Shown here in pieces: positions 46,128-57,859 of a stretch of DNA of 64,000 nt (position 1 is its first letter; each line of letters opens with the position of its first letter). A model generated the notes under the pieces. That model was not told the DNA's origin, ran no database searches, and saw only the letters and a program-made list of their open reading frames with translations. The stretch is from contig OX439134.1 of the NCBI GenBank assembly GCA_949318235.1, forward strand, positions 31,375,749 through 31,439,748, given 5' to 3'. The position numbers and the translations under genes were made by a program. The stretch is from Ecdyonurus torrentis. Lineage: Eukaryota; Arthropoda; Insecta; Ephemeroptera; Heptageniidae.

Positions 46128-47295
46128 TACAAATATATTGGCGGTGGGTCATTGCGTTCTTAATTTGGGGAAACGTTCAAGTTTTTTAACCATTTGTTAC
46201 GGTGTTTTACAATTCAATTAAGTTCCATTCTCTCTCTCTCTCTCTCTCTCTCTCTACCTGAATACATCGCATATCTTACGATCTATAAGATATTAAATAG
46301 GTCACCGATGAATCAACCTGTAAGATTATGGAATCGAAAAAAGAAGACACTTTTATTTTATTTTTTCGTAAATTTCGTTATTATCTCACAACACGTAAAA
46401 ATATGTTCCCTTATTTAAATAGTGCAGCTTTGGAAAGTTTCCTTAAAAAAAAAAAAAAAAAAAACTTACACTGCTATAAGATAAAAAACTATACGTCCCT
46501 CAGGTTCTCCCACCCCACCTATAATTGGCTACCACGCCAGTAAACCCAATTATAGAAAAAAGTATAAACTTTATTTGTAGCTTAATACCAGTACGTTATT
46601 TGAATTGAGAGCCATTTGTTCATATAACCAATATGCTAAAAATAAACATATAAATAAAATACAATAAAAATCCTCAATTATCACTATTTTTTTTTTAAGC
46701 CTGAGGTACTTAATTATAATAAGCTAGTACTATACAATATATTAATAAATCTGAAAGCAATTATTTAATTTTATTTTTACCAATACAACAATTTTGCGTG
46801 TCAAATTATAAAGTTTAAAGACCTTTATTTTTTACAATTAAAATGTGTCTAATTTATCGAATATTTCCCATCTAAATTTGCTCAATAATTTGAGGTTATT
46901 TTGTTTATATTTTACAGCCCACCACTTAATGAAATTGCAATTATAGGACATGACATGAAGCTTTTAGTGTTGCTATAACTTCTAATTGTACTAAAAAAAT
47001 ATAAAGTCGCACCACACAAAGTGTTATTATTTAAAGCTTCAGGCAATTTTTACTCTAATTATTATTATTATTGATATTTAATAATAATATGTTGTTATTT
47101 TTATTGTTTTATAGCTTGCAAAAATATGTTTCTTTATTATTATTAATTGTTTATTTATTATATTTAATTAATTTTTTAACAACTTTTTTTGTCTTTAAAA
47201 CTGGTTTAAGGGTTAAAAAAAATACTTGTATCTGAAATTCAAGAGCGGCTTTTTGGATGTCATTTGAAAGTCATATTAACATTTTTTTTTTTGGG
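46128..47295. other. AT-rich DNA, small repeats only
   Basis: (CT)n at 46229-46256, poly(A) at about 46444-46464 and a short hairpin CTATAATTGG/CCAATTATAG at 46519-46555. Open frames of 71-74 codons here are lysine- or serine-rich and unrecognised. Confidence 0.4.
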
Positions 47296-47299
47296 CCTA

Positions 47300-47665
47300 T
47301 GATCATCAGATGTAAAAGAAAATCAAGAAATTAAGGTGGAAAATCAGCTACTATGCGGGATTTGGCTAAAAAAAAAATAATAAAAAAAAAAAATTGTGAA
47401 GAAATAAAAATGTGACATTTTGCATTTACATTAGAAAATTTTTACATTAGATGTGATATGTAATCATCAAAAATGTAAGAGAGAGAGAGAGAGAGAGATC
47501 ACCATGCTAGATTTTCAATTTTGATTTTTTTTGAAGTTTTATTCCCATAAGAGTCCATTTTAATTTCAATATTTCAATAATTATTTTCTCTTTTATCTGA
47601 TGGTCACGGGTTATAAAAATTTTATCACCCAGGTTGCTATTAACTTTTAAATGGCATCATAACTT
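47300..47665. repeat. dispersed repeat I, copy 2
   Basis: Matches 30500-30810 with an extra (GA)n at 47478-47498 inserted before TCACCATGCTAGATTTT. Both copies end with TTTCAAA/TTTTAAATGGCATCATAA-type sequence. Confidence 0.5.
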
Positions 47666-47669
47666 TTGA

Positions 47670-48340
47670 AATTTTGAGATAAAAGTTATGAAAATACAAC
47701 CATTAATAGGGTTTTTAGGAAATAAAATTTTAAAAATTCCAAATTTTGCCAATTCTTAATTTTTTTGAAAGTATAATATAATGTGGAAATAATTAGATTT
47801 TTTTTTTTTTTGCCGTTGAAATTTTTTAGTCGAAATATTGCTGTACATTTCATTTTCAACCATAAAAAATACATTACAGAGTTCAAATAACTTTAATATA
47901 TAAAAGCGTTATATATTCTAAAAATATCCCTACATGTGCATGTTTATTCTAAATAATAGTTAGTAGTTTGACTACAAATTTATGATGGAATTTCATATTT
48001 TAAGAGTTTTGTATAAAAATATCGTTTTATTGAGCTATACTTTTTTTTTTTTTTTTTGGAAAAAAATATAAATTATTGAGATTTAAAAATAGACAATTGA
48101 CAAAAAATTATATTTTTTATCTAAAACAATTATAAATATATTAGACAGGTTTTAATAAAAACATTTTAAAAATAAATATTTTTATTTGTTTGAATTAATA
48201 AAAAAATATAAGCATAAAACACAAATTTTTATAACATTTTTTAAGACAAGTAATATTGAAAATAAAAAAAATTATTTTCAATATTTTTTTATATTTTTTT
48301 TTTTACAATAGTCAATTTTTAGGGTCAAAAATAAATATTT
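47670..48340. other. very AT-rich DNA, nothing recognised
   Basis: Poly(T) and poly(A) runs only. A 66-codon minus frame is Lys/Asn/Phe-rich. Confidence 0.4.
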
Positions 48341-48344
48341 GTAA

Positions 48345-48527
48345 CATATTATGGATGTTAGCTTATTTTCAGCAAAATTCATTCATTGGAACATAATTTA
48401 TGCTATACTGCATAGTAACCATTTTGTTAAATAGCATAAATATTATGTTTACATCAAAAATATTTATGCTTTTCTAATTTCTAAAATGATATAAATGCAG
48501 CATAAATTACGTAATTTATTCTTTCCG
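48345..48527 (+). mobile_element. MITE family E copy ending at a hairpin
   Basis: AGCTTATTTTCAGCAAAATT ... GCAGCATAAATTACGTAATT then TATTCTTTCCG. The terminal GTGTA tip is replaced by the hairpin that starts at 48528. Confidence 0.65.
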
Positions 48528-48632
48528 TATATCGATGTTGGGATGCAGAAATGCGACCGATGAGAAAAATCATGAGGTTTTTACTCATGATTTTTCTCAT
48601 CGGTCGCATTTCTGCATCCCAACATCGATATA
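48528..48632. repeat. perfect 49-bp-arm hairpin
   Basis: Left arm 48528-48576 (TATATCGATGTTGGGATGCA...AAAAATCATGAG), 7-nt loop GTTTTTA, right arm 48584-48632, an exact complement by eye. It abuts the right end of a MITE E copy. It is not shared with any other place in the window. Confidence 0.95.
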
Positions 48633-48935
48633 TTAAATATAGTCGTACATATGGAATCGTATATAATATCAACTTTAGTATTAAATATATTTAAAACTAA
48701 AATTCCTTTCAACAGTTCAATTCAAAATAATTTACAATTGTCATGTTATAAAAAATGTCATCACTTCACGTGATAGTAAAATATTAAATATTTTAAACAC
48801 GCTCTTGTATTGAATTAAAAACCTTGGCTTTAACAAAAAGCTTAGATAAAAATTGAATTTAAAAGTACACTAAAAAAATGGAATGGTAGAGACTATTATA
48901 GTAGTTTAAACAAAATTCGATCAGAGAGTTTACAT

Positions 48936-49244
48936 TAGCTCGTTCTATAAACTACACACAAATATTGAGTCAGCTTCGAAAATGTTCCTTTGTTAAAATC
49001 AGCTGATTATGACGTCGATACCTGTTTACTACGTTTATACATATGGTAGATCATTGTTATTTCTTCTTTTAGAACTTTGAACTTGATAAGAATGAAAGAA
49101 ACTGCCCAAAAAAATAAGTTCCAGTCTCAATATGTGACTTACTTTTATCAGCTCAAAAAACAAGATCAACCAATGAACGTGTCTTATTTTGTTGGTCAGC
49201 CAGTCACTGTTATTGAGATTCACTTTACTTTACAGAACGAGCTA
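48936..49244. mobile_element. MITE family J, copy 1
   Basis: TIRs TAGCTCGTTCT (48936-48947) and AGAACGAGCTA (49234-49244). The interior has ACTACACACAAATATTGAGT and AAACAAGATCAACCAATGAA. The second copy at about 57402-57700 is nested in a MITE E. Overlapping open frames on both strands here are not genes. Confidence 0.72.
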
Positions 49245-49261
49245 TTACATATTTATTTTCT

Positions 49262-49333
49262 TGACTGGGACTGGGATTGGTGTAGAGCACAATAACACAA
49301 TATGGCAAGGAAAAAAAAAAAAAAAAAAAAAAA
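49262..49333 (+). mobile_element. SINE family 1 3' tail with poly(A)
   Basis: GACTGGGACTGGGATTGGTG then TAGAGCACAATAACACAATA and TGGCAAGG before about 23 A residues. The same 3' domain, reading GACTGTGACTGCGATTGGTG, ends the full SINE on the minus strand at 59808. This is a 5'-truncated copy. Confidence 0.65.
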
Positions 49334-49531
49334 GTTTAGCAGTGTCTACACAGACAAAACAAATAATAATAATAATACCACCTGCAGTTTCTATCAGATA
49401 ATTGGTACTGGATCATTCTCACCTTCACCTTGAATCCAGTAGGATTGGTGTTACAGAAGAAAAAAGAAAAGAACTCATATTAAAAAAATAATAATTATGC
49501 GAGCTCAGTTTCAGCAGAATGTTAATAATTC

Positions 49532-49876
49532 TTAAATGAATAGACCAGAAGAAAACATAAGCATTTATATCACAAAACACTTGATGGGACTTACATAAAT
49601 AACTTTAGTTTGTCTCAAAACCCAACTGTAGCTCCGTAGCAGTGATCAGAGACCTTCAATTTATGCAACCCGAACAACATTTTTTTTACTAATTTTTGCA
49701 TGTTTCTGACGTCATAAACATGAATAGTCACGCATATTGCATACTTTACAGTATTTTCACGCTCTCTCATGGGGCTACATTAACATTCAGGTAATAATTG
49801 TCATCAGTTTTGAAGATTCCATTTCGTGTTTATTCATTAAAAAGTACATGTTGTTTTATGTGGTCTATGGCTTTAA
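49532..49876 (+). mobile_element. MITE family A, copy 4
   Basis: TTAA at both ends (49532-49535 and 49873-49876). AATGAATAGACCAGAAGAAA at the left, TGTGGTCTATGGCTTTAA at the right. Contains TTTCTGACGTCATAAAC. Confidence 0.83.
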
Positions 49877-49879
49877 GGA

Positions 49880-50335
49880 GTGAGTACTTAATTGGTATTC
49901 TCTATGAAATTTAACTAGAACTAGAAGTATTTTTATTTTGAGAGTAGACATTCATTTTCTGAGTGTATGACCTTTATGACCTCTACGTGTTTAGAAAATT
50001 TGTTTAACCCCTCTCTGTTGTATTGTATACAGATGTAAATCTTACTGAGGAACAATAATCAATCACAGGTAAGATAACACGTGCTGGAGGAGAAAGGTGA
50101 AGGTAAGCCCAGCCTTGACCAACAAAAATATTTTTTTGAACTTCCTTAAATTTAAAAAAAAGTGTTATTGTATACTAATAGTGTAAAACATTAGTGTTAA
50201 AGATGATTATCGAAATTATAATTTATTAAACATAAAATTGTTTTTTAACTTATTTTTGTTTATTTCGAAAAATATTGAAATTGTTAGCTTATACCGGAAG
50301 AATTCGTAAAGAATATTAAAAAAAATTTAAACGTA
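49880..50335. other. spacer between two MITE A copies
   Basis: Unrecognised DNA, partly GC-balanced at 50040-50125 (CAGGTAAGATAACACGTGCT). No coding frame. Confidence 0.4.
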
Positions 50336-50338
50336 TAT

Positions 50339-50683
50339 TTAAAGGAATAGACCAGAGAGAAACATAAGCATTTATATACCATAAAACACTTGATGGGACT
50401 TACATAAATAACTTTAGTTTGTCTCAAAAATTAACTGTAGCTCCGTAGCAGTGATCTGAAATTTCGATTTATGCAACCTGCACAACATTTTAATACTAAT
50501 TTTTGCATGTTTCTGACGTCATAAACATGAATAGTCATTAAATTGCATACTTTATAGTTTTTTTCATGCTCTCTCGTGGGGCTACATTAATATTCTGGTA
50601 AAAATTGTCAACAGTTTTGAAGATCCCATTTCGTGTTTATTCATTAAAAAGCACATGTTGTTTTATCTGGTCTATGGCTTTAA
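50339..50683 (+). mobile_element. MITE family A, copy 5
   Basis: TTAA at both ends (50339-50342 and 50680-50683). AAGGAATAGACCAGAGAGAA at the left, TCTGGTCTATGGCTTTAA at the right. Same orientation as copy 4, about 460 bp downstream. Confidence 0.83.
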
Positions 50684-50689
50684 GTATCC

Positions 50690-51048
50690 ACTCGTAAGCT
50701 CTTGAACAAGAATCTTGCACTTATCGGCCGTAATTGAGTGCTTAGACTTTAATTATCATGCATAAAGAATATTATGTATAGCCTTTAGTTATTTTTGCAG
50801 ATTTTACATTTCTTCAAATTAATATATTTATTATTTATTATAAGGTGTTAAGAGGACTCAAACTTAAATATTATACTGTACGATTTATCGTTTTGTGTAC
50901 ACTTACAGTATGAAGAGTAAAAACAACAACAACAACAACTCCATACTAGAAATTTGTAGTAAAAAAAAAAAGAACAATAATATTTAAAAAAAAATTAATA
51001 ATAATATTATTTTAAATGCTACTTTTTCATCACTGTACCCGCGCATAT
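50690..51048. other. AT-rich DNA, nothing recognised
   Basis: Short (AAC)n at 50921-50938; otherwise no feature. Confidence 0.4.
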
Positions 51049-51050
51049 AT

Positions 51051-51344
51051 AGGGTCTACGTATTCATGTTAAAGTCAACGCCATGTTGGATAACTGAATA
51101 ACATGGGTGGCATAGAAAAAAAACCTTTTTGCCAGTTTAAAAACACTATGTAATAATTTTGAGAGCATTGATGTTGTAAATATGTTGAATTAGTATCTCA
51201 AGTACGTGAGAAATATAACAGTAACAAAAAATTAACAATTTCCCAAAGAAAATTGACTTAAATGAAGTTTGTCCTATGCTGAGCAATGTTATGCACTACT
51301 CCAGTATGGCCTCCAAACGCAATAAATATGACGTCATACACCCT
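51051..51344 (-). mobile_element. MITE family G, minus-strand copy
   Basis: TATAGGGTCTACGTATTCAT at the left and GTCATACACCCTATA at the right. Interior CTATGCTGAGCAATGTTATG, CTCCAGTATGGCCTCC and ATATGACGTCATAC. Confidence 0.75.
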
Positions 51345-51349
51345 ATACC

Positions 51350-52050
51350 CGCATCATATATTATATCAAACAGTATTATGTGTACATTTTATATTGTCCA
51401 AGTATTGTATATATATCTACAGACAAAGCTACAAAACTATGAAAAATTTTGTAGCTTTCTTTATACTTTTGTATAAATTTTAAATAGTTTATTTACAGTT
51501 AAATTTTTTTTTGAATAAACACTATAATGAAAAATCCATACAATTATAAGAATTTAATTATTTTATCATATATATTCATAAAATAAAATTAATTGGATTT
51601 AAAATAAATTTATTTTAATAAAATACGTTTTATATAATAAATAAAATGTTATGTTTATAGCTTTTATATCAAGAGAAAAGAAGAACATTAAAAATAAGAG
51701 CTATTAAATTAAAAGTCATTGATCGTTTTTTTTTTCTCTCTCAATACTTTATCTATCAATCGTGTTTAAAAGATATCAATGATTCGACTCACAACGTCTG
51801 TTCGATTATACAGTTTTATCCTCTCTCTCTCTCTCTGTTTTTTCCTTCCCTTCACGTATTAAGTAAATAAAATGTGGTTTTACTGGGTAAAGAGTGGCAT
51901 GGTACTGAAAACCAAGTAGGTTTTGCGGTACGCCGAACAAATGACTCGCGTATTGATGAATTGTGGCGTCGTTTTACTGTCCTCACCACATGATTAAAAA
52001 AAAAATTGTTAAAGAGCCTCGGTACTCGAAATCTCTTTTTACTGATATAT
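51350..52050. other. AT-rich DNA, one GC-balanced patch
   Basis: 51880-51990 is GC-balanced, and its minus strand is open for about 50 codons (reading NHVVRTVKRRHNSSIRESF). No convincing splice sites surround it, so I do not call a gene. Short CT runs lie at 51737 and 51822. Confidence 0.35.
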
Positions 52051-53218
52051 TATAAGAGATATATAGAGTACTCTAGAAGGGGGGAGTATACGCGCACCCT
52101 TTGTTGGGGTTTTTTGATCACGAAAAATCGCGTAAGTAATGGGAAAAATCGCGATTTTGAAACATCATAACTATTGAACAAAGGAAGTTACAGCATTGAA
52201 ATTTTCACAGAACAAACTTCATTTTATGGCGATTTTATGTTTAAATTTTCAAAACTCTCAGTGTGTTATAAATTTAATTTATTTTAGCTTTAAAAATATC
52301 ATATTTTGAAAATCAATACTCGACGCTCATTGGCTAATGCGCTCCAACAATGAAAAATAAAAAGTAAACAAACTCAACGCTCTTGTGCTTGCTGTCCACT
52401 GTTTATAAATACACAACAAGTATACATACTTCGATTAAAAATGATAATCTCAAGTTTATGTATCTTAAATTATTGTTTTAGTGTTATAACTTGAATCAAT
52501 GTTTCTATTATTCTTAATATCTGTAAAAGAAAAAAAAATGAAGTTATTTGATCAATATTTCATTAATAATTTAAAAGTTTATTATACATTATAATCAAAA
52601 AAATAATAATTTGTTAAATTTTTAACATTTGATTTTTAACAACTCGACAAGTATTTATTAAAAATAGATTATTATTTCCTTTACTTTACATAATATACCA
52701 TAGAAATGCATTTTTTTGCTATTTTGAGGAAACATTTTTATATACAGTCAGCTATACGCATCAACTTAATAAAACTTGAGAGTTTGTTTTAATTTTTCTT
52801 TTAAAAGATACTATTCGTAAAATGCACTTATTGTGTAAGAAATATACTTAATAAATTGAATACATTATTAATTCTTTTATGTAAATTAAAATTTATTTTA
52901 TAATTTCTATAGAAAAAGCCATTTTCAATAGAAAGTCTGGACTCTGGCACAGTTTGGAAAGCTAAACTAAAGACTTTTGTTGTGTATGCTAAATATTTAA
53001 TTTTATTGCAATACAATACTTATTAATAAATGGTACTAATTCATTAAACACATGAAAAGGAAATATTATACATGAAAGAAATAAATACATTATTTGATGG
53101 TAAAATAAGATGATAAGAAATGTAATTTCTCCCAATATAACATGTTGATTTTTATACCCCTGCAGTGAAGACTGGAGTTTTTGCAGAGAGATGTAGAATG
53201 TAGGCAAAATTAACTTTT

Positions 53219-53405
53219 CAGGGGTTCGGACCCGGACCCGAAACCTTCCAAAACCCGAGATTTTTGGCGGGTTTTTGGGACCCATTTGAAAAATACGGGT
53301 TCAAAAACCCGAGCCCTAATTTTCGTTGAGTTTGAAAATTTTTTGATTGAAAAATTAAGAAATGTACATAAACATGAAAAATATAAAGTAAATTTGTTTA
53401 GTATT

Positions 53406-53441
<36 letters not shown>

Positions 53442-54138
53442 CACAGAAACATATACATGCATACAACACAAATTTTAATTTGTTTAAATATCTGGAAAGA
53501 TTTTTTATTTAAATTTTATTTTTTTAACTATGTGTAAGAGTAGGTTTTAGTCTAGTTATCCAGATTTTTATGCAATTTCAATAAAACCTTCTTTCTAAAC
53601 TTTCAGTACGTTAAAAAAAACTAAAAAAAAATTATTTTTTTCAATTATATACCTCAAATTATGTTAAAAACATTATGTTCCGAAAGAAGAAAAATTAATA
53701 TACGCCTGAATTATAAAGCTTGTAGGAGCTGCATTTTTTTAAAATTAATAATGTTGCTGACTTACAGCTTGTATGATGACTTTTTTTTATTATTATTATT
53801 TTATTAATATGAATATATACAGGTAATAATACTAAGTTTCTTATTTGGCTAATTGACAAGATGTAGCAAATCAAAACATTGATTATTTATTATTATTATT
53901 ATTTGCATTCTTTTTTAACTTGCTGCAATTTTTTTAAATTCTATTTCAAAAAAATTTAATCTGCTCTTACTTATTGAACTTATAAAAAATTATTGAATTG
54001 ATTAATTGAAAACCTGAACCCAGACCCGATGAAGATTTTTGAGGGGTCCGGACCCGGGTCCAGGACCCGAAAAAAAAATCACGGGTCCAGGACCTGGGTC
54101 TTCGGACCCGACAATTTTTTGACGGGTCCGAACCTCTG
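53219..54138. mobile_element. hAT-type element nested in the foldback's left arm
   Basis: 920 bp, sister to 5850-6760. Left end CAGGGGTTCGGACCCGG; the right end reads CAGAGGTTCGGACCCG on the other strand. Flanks TAACTTTT and GAACTTTC are a decayed 8-bp duplication (6 of 8 agree). The foldback's right arm at about 56120-56140 keeps the uninterrupted site (TTACC...AAAGTTTATTTTGC on the plus strand). The subtermini have fewer GGGTCCGGACCC units than the sister copy. The middle is AT-rich with a 30-bp poly(T) at 53410-53439. No transposase. Confidence 0.82.
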
Positions 54139-54198
54139 GAACTTTCTACCTAATTATCTTTTTGAAAAACATATTAAAATATTTAGAGCCATATTCGA

Positions 54199-54611
54199 CC
54201 GTCCATACTTTGGAAAAGTACTACAGCTCTGAATAGACCGTGAACCCGCGCGTTGTCCAAAAGTAGAGTTCAATATAAAACTTTCAATATCTCCTTGAGT
54301 TTGAGCGCTATTTAGATGAGCTATTTTACCTCTAGATAAGCAAGATGTTTAACCTTTTTTTCATGCCTATGCGATTTTCAACCCTTAGGTTTTTTTACCC
54401 TTCAAGGGTTAAAGACCAAAAACACGATTTTCAATATTATAACCTTTGCTATATGCTTTTATTTATTATTATTATTATTTTTTTTTGTGAATTTCATTTC
54501 TGTGGTGTCTGAAAGTCATGTAGTACCTCCTATTAAAACAATATGAAAAGAAATCTTTAAAAACCATGCCAATAGAAAATAGGGCGTAAAAATGATAAGA
54601 AAAAGAAGAAG

Positions 54612-54644
<33 letters not shown>

Positions 54645-55085
54645 AACACGGAAAAGCAAAGCTTACCCAAAATAAATATTTGGTGCTGAAATCTTATTGC
54701 CAGGACCTTTCTCATAGGGCACATTGCGTTTTAGCTCTATATGACCCCCTGGAGGGTGTTTGGGGTGGGGTTTGCCACCCTATTGATTCTAAAAACTTAA
54801 GTAAAAGTATTCGTGTCAGATATCACTCTAGGCAAAATCGACCCTGCTGAGCTCGAATCCGTTGTCAGATTTTTGGTAGATGCCACCCCTAAGGAGATAG
54901 GGGTGGATTTTTATCCTCAAAAGAGGTAAATTTTTGGAAAATAAAGCAACATTGAATTGTAATAAAATGCAATATTTTCGTTAATCTAATTGCATATTCC
55001 AGTACCACTGGTATGGTTTTAACATGAATCCCATGCATTTCCAGTTTAAATCACTTTAAAGAGGGTAGCTGGGGTTGTTGTTTTT
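54199..55085. repeat. conserved inner left arm of the foldback
   Basis: Mirrors 55177-56063. It includes poly(A) 54607-54639 (poly(T) in the other arm), AATATTTGGTGCTGAAATCT and CACCCCTAAGGAGATAGGGG, itself a small hairpin. No coding frame over 60 codons on either strand. Confidence 0.75.
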
Positions 55086-55176
55086 ACCTTTTTTTCTAAA
55101 TTAGGTGATTGGTGAGATATCATTCTTAATTAAAGTAACCCAATCATTTAATTAAAAAATATATAATAAAATAAAG

Positions 55177-55619
55177 GTGAAAAATGCACCCTGCAACCGT
55201 CTTTAAAGTGATATAAACTGGAAATGCATAGGATTCATGTTAAAAACATACCAGAGGTACTGGAATATGCAATTAGATTAACAAAAATATTGCATTTTAT
55301 TACAATTTAATGTTGCTTTATTTTCCAAAAATTTCCCGGCTTTGAGAATAAAAACCCACCCCTATCGCCATAGGGGTGGCATCTACCAAAAATCTGACAA
55401 CGGATTCGAGCTCAGCGGGGTCGATTTTGCCTAGAGCGATATCTGACACGAATACTTTTACTTAAGTTTTTAGAATCATAATAGGGTGGAAAACCCCACC
55501 CCAAACACCCTCCAGGGGGTCATATAGAGCTAAAATGCAATGTGCCCTATGATAAAGGTCCTGGCAATAAGATTTCAGCACCAAATATTTATTTTGGGTA
55601 AGCTTTGCTTTTCCGTGTT

Positions 55620-55651
<32 letters not shown>

Positions 55652-56063
55652 CTTCTTCTTTTTCTTATCATTTTTACGCCCTATTTTCTATTGGTATGGT
55701 TTTTAAAGATTTATTTTCGTATTGTTTTAATAGGAGGTACTACATACACCACAGAAATGAAATTCACAAAAAATAATAATAATAAATAAAAAATAAAAGC
55801 ATATAGCAAAGATTATAATATTGAAAATCGTGTTTTTGGTCTTTAACCCTTGAAGGGTAAAAAAACCTAAGGGTTGAAAATCGCATAGGCATGACAAAAA
55901 GGTTAAACATCTTGCTTATCTAGAGGTAAAATAGCGCATCTAAATAGCGCTCAAGCTCAAAGAGATATTCAAAGTTTTATATTGAACGCTACTTTTGGAC
56001 TACGCGCGGGGTCACGGTCTATTCCGAGCTCTAAAGTATAGTACTTTTTCAAAGTATGGACGG
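55177..56063. repeat. conserved inner right arm of the foldback
   Basis: Reverse copy of 54199-55085. Visible differences are substitutions plus a 3-bp length change in CCTATTATGATTC against CCTATTGATTC, and different poly(T) length. A 78-codon plus frame (55540-55776) is incidental. Confidence 0.75.
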
Positions 56064-57134
56064 TCGATGGCTCTAAATATTTTAAGATGTGTTTCAAAAG
56101 ATAATTACTAATTAGGTAAAAAGTTTATTTTGCATACATTCTACATCTCTCTGCACACTCCAGTCTTCACTTCAGGGGTATAAAGATCATATTGGGAGAA
56201 ACCGCATTTATTAATCATCTTATTTTGCCATGAAAATAGGGCGTAATTACATCATTATATGCAATAAATGAAGAAGAAAAAAAAAAAAAAAAAAAAAGGA
56301 ATACGAATGATGAAAAGTTATTGTAAATAAAAAATAAACATTAATTAAGTGCGGAGAAATAAGTAAAAACACGTGCAACTTATTAATTTTTGATCTATGT
56401 TTCGCGATCGAGCGTAGTTTCAAAAATCGACACTGCTGGTATAGAGATAAAAGATTAAATCTACTTTTATGCTAATTATTTTTATGAAAAAAAAAGCGCA
56501 AATTTCATTACTCTAGCTGGACTAGGGAAAAGGTTAAAAAAACGAGATGTTTCGTGTATATTATGCCTACTATATTTACGTAAAATCGATATACTGATGA
56601 TGTTTTAATATCGATAAACAACCTAATTCCATATACTTATAAAGAAAACGTAATTTAATATTGCTTAAATCAAATTTATGAACATTTATAGTAACTATAA
56701 TAAAAATAAAACGATTTAAAAAAAAGTACTTGCCATTGTTATCACGATAATAGCTTCGTCAAAAATACAGCGTTTTCAAAAAAGCGTTCAAAATTGAACA
56801 CTAAATAACGGTATTTGCGAATTATTGCGACTTTTGAATTTATGATATTTTTTTCGCCAAATAATAAAGTTTCATCTGTGAAAATTTCATAACTTGACAA
56901 CGTTTAGGTACAATTTTATGAGTCTTCAAAATATCATTTTTTCCCATTACTTACGGTCATTTTCAGAACCAAAAAACCCCCATTTAAATAACATTGACTG
57001 ACAACAATGAAAATTTTGGGCACGTCAGCCAATCAGATTTGAATATTCTCGATTTCAACAACCAATAAAATGGCTTTAAAAATTCTGCTGGATCGCGTAT
57101 ACTCCCCCCTTCTAGAGTACTCTAGAGATATAGG

Positions 57135-57345
57135 ACCATCATACATGTAGACAGTACGATTGTACATACGTACATACATATGTAGTACACGATTGTGATA
57201 GAATTTATTGTAACATTCAAAATCTCATACTAAATTTGCAATGTTATTCATATATGAGAAAATATACGCGCTGGATTTAAATGGTAAAATTTATAATCCC
57301 TATATAAAATATTGGCAAATACATTTCTTTATCTCTTTCCTTGAA
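57135..57345. other. AT-rich DNA, nothing recognised
   Basis: ACATACGTACATACATATG repeats at about 57165-57185 only. Confidence 0.4.
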
Positions 57346-57349
57346 CATT

Positions 57350-57857
57350 GACAAAAATTAATAAGTAATTGTGCTCATTTTCAGCGCAAATGTTTCAATT
57401 ACTAAAGTTCGTTGTATATATAAACTACACACAAATATTGAGCCAGCTTCAAAAATTTTTCTTTGTTAAGAACATCTGATCATGACATTTATCTGTATGG
57501 TTGATCATTGTTATTGCTTTGTTTAGAACTTAAGACCTGCTAAAAATGAAAGGACGTTAAAAAAAAAAAAAAAAAAAAAGTTACATGCTCAACAGCTATA
57601 AACAATTTTGTCTACTCAAAAAATAAGATCAACCAATTAATGTGGCTAATTTTTAGGCAACCAATCATTGTTTAGGAAATTCTCTTTACAGAACAAACTA
57701 ACATAATCTATAATATGCTATACTGCATGAAAAGTATGTTACATAACATAAATGTTATGCTGTACAGCATAATTATTATTATTATTTTTTAATTTAGCAT
57801 AATTTATAATGATTTATAAATTATGTAGTATAAATTACGTAATTTATTCTTTCTGTG
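57350..57857 (+). mobile_element. MITE family E copy interrupted by a family J MITE
   Basis: Left TAAGTAATTGTGCTCATTTT then CAGCGCAAATG, right TAGTATAAATTACGTAATTT then ATTCTTTCTGTG. The piece between about 57402 and 57700 is family J, so J inserted after E. Confidence 0.6.
57402..57700. mobile_element. MITE family J, copy 2 (nested)
   Basis: ACTAAAGTTCGTTGTATATA ... ACTACACACAAATATTGAGC ... AATAAGATCAACCAATTAAT ... TTTACAGAACAAACTAA. The TIRs are degraded relative to copy 1. A poly(A) run of about 20 bp (57558-57579) was gained internally. Confidence 0.6.
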
Positions 57858-57859
57858 CG

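Larger units (their letters stand above)
52065..57123. mobile_element. foldback element, about 5.06 kb, Mutator-like target duplication
   Basis: Ends AGAGTACTCTAGAAGGGG... and its complement (continuing GGAGTATACGCG, about 31 bp of TIR). Both are flanked by AGAGATATA (52055-52063 and 57124-57132), a 9-bp direct repeat, perhaps 10 with one mismatch. Subterminal DNA is diverged but alignable (GGGTTTTTTG, CGTAAGTAATGGGAAAAA, TGAAATTTTCACAGA on both sides). The inner arms are much better conserved, roughly 95%: paired positions sum to 110262 from 54199/56063 to 55061/55201, around a loop of about 90 bp centred near 55131. They contain GACCCCCTGGAGGGTGTTTG and TGAGCTCGAATCCGTTGTC. No transposase frame. 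A 9-10 bp duplication with giant inverted arms resembles FB/Mutator-type foldbacks. Confidence 0.75.

Noticed and set aside
51880..51995. minus-strand open stretch of about 50 codons in GC-balanced DNA
   Set aside because: Composition is suggestive, but no clear acceptor or donor was found and the frame continues into AT-rich DNA, so it was not annotated as an exon.
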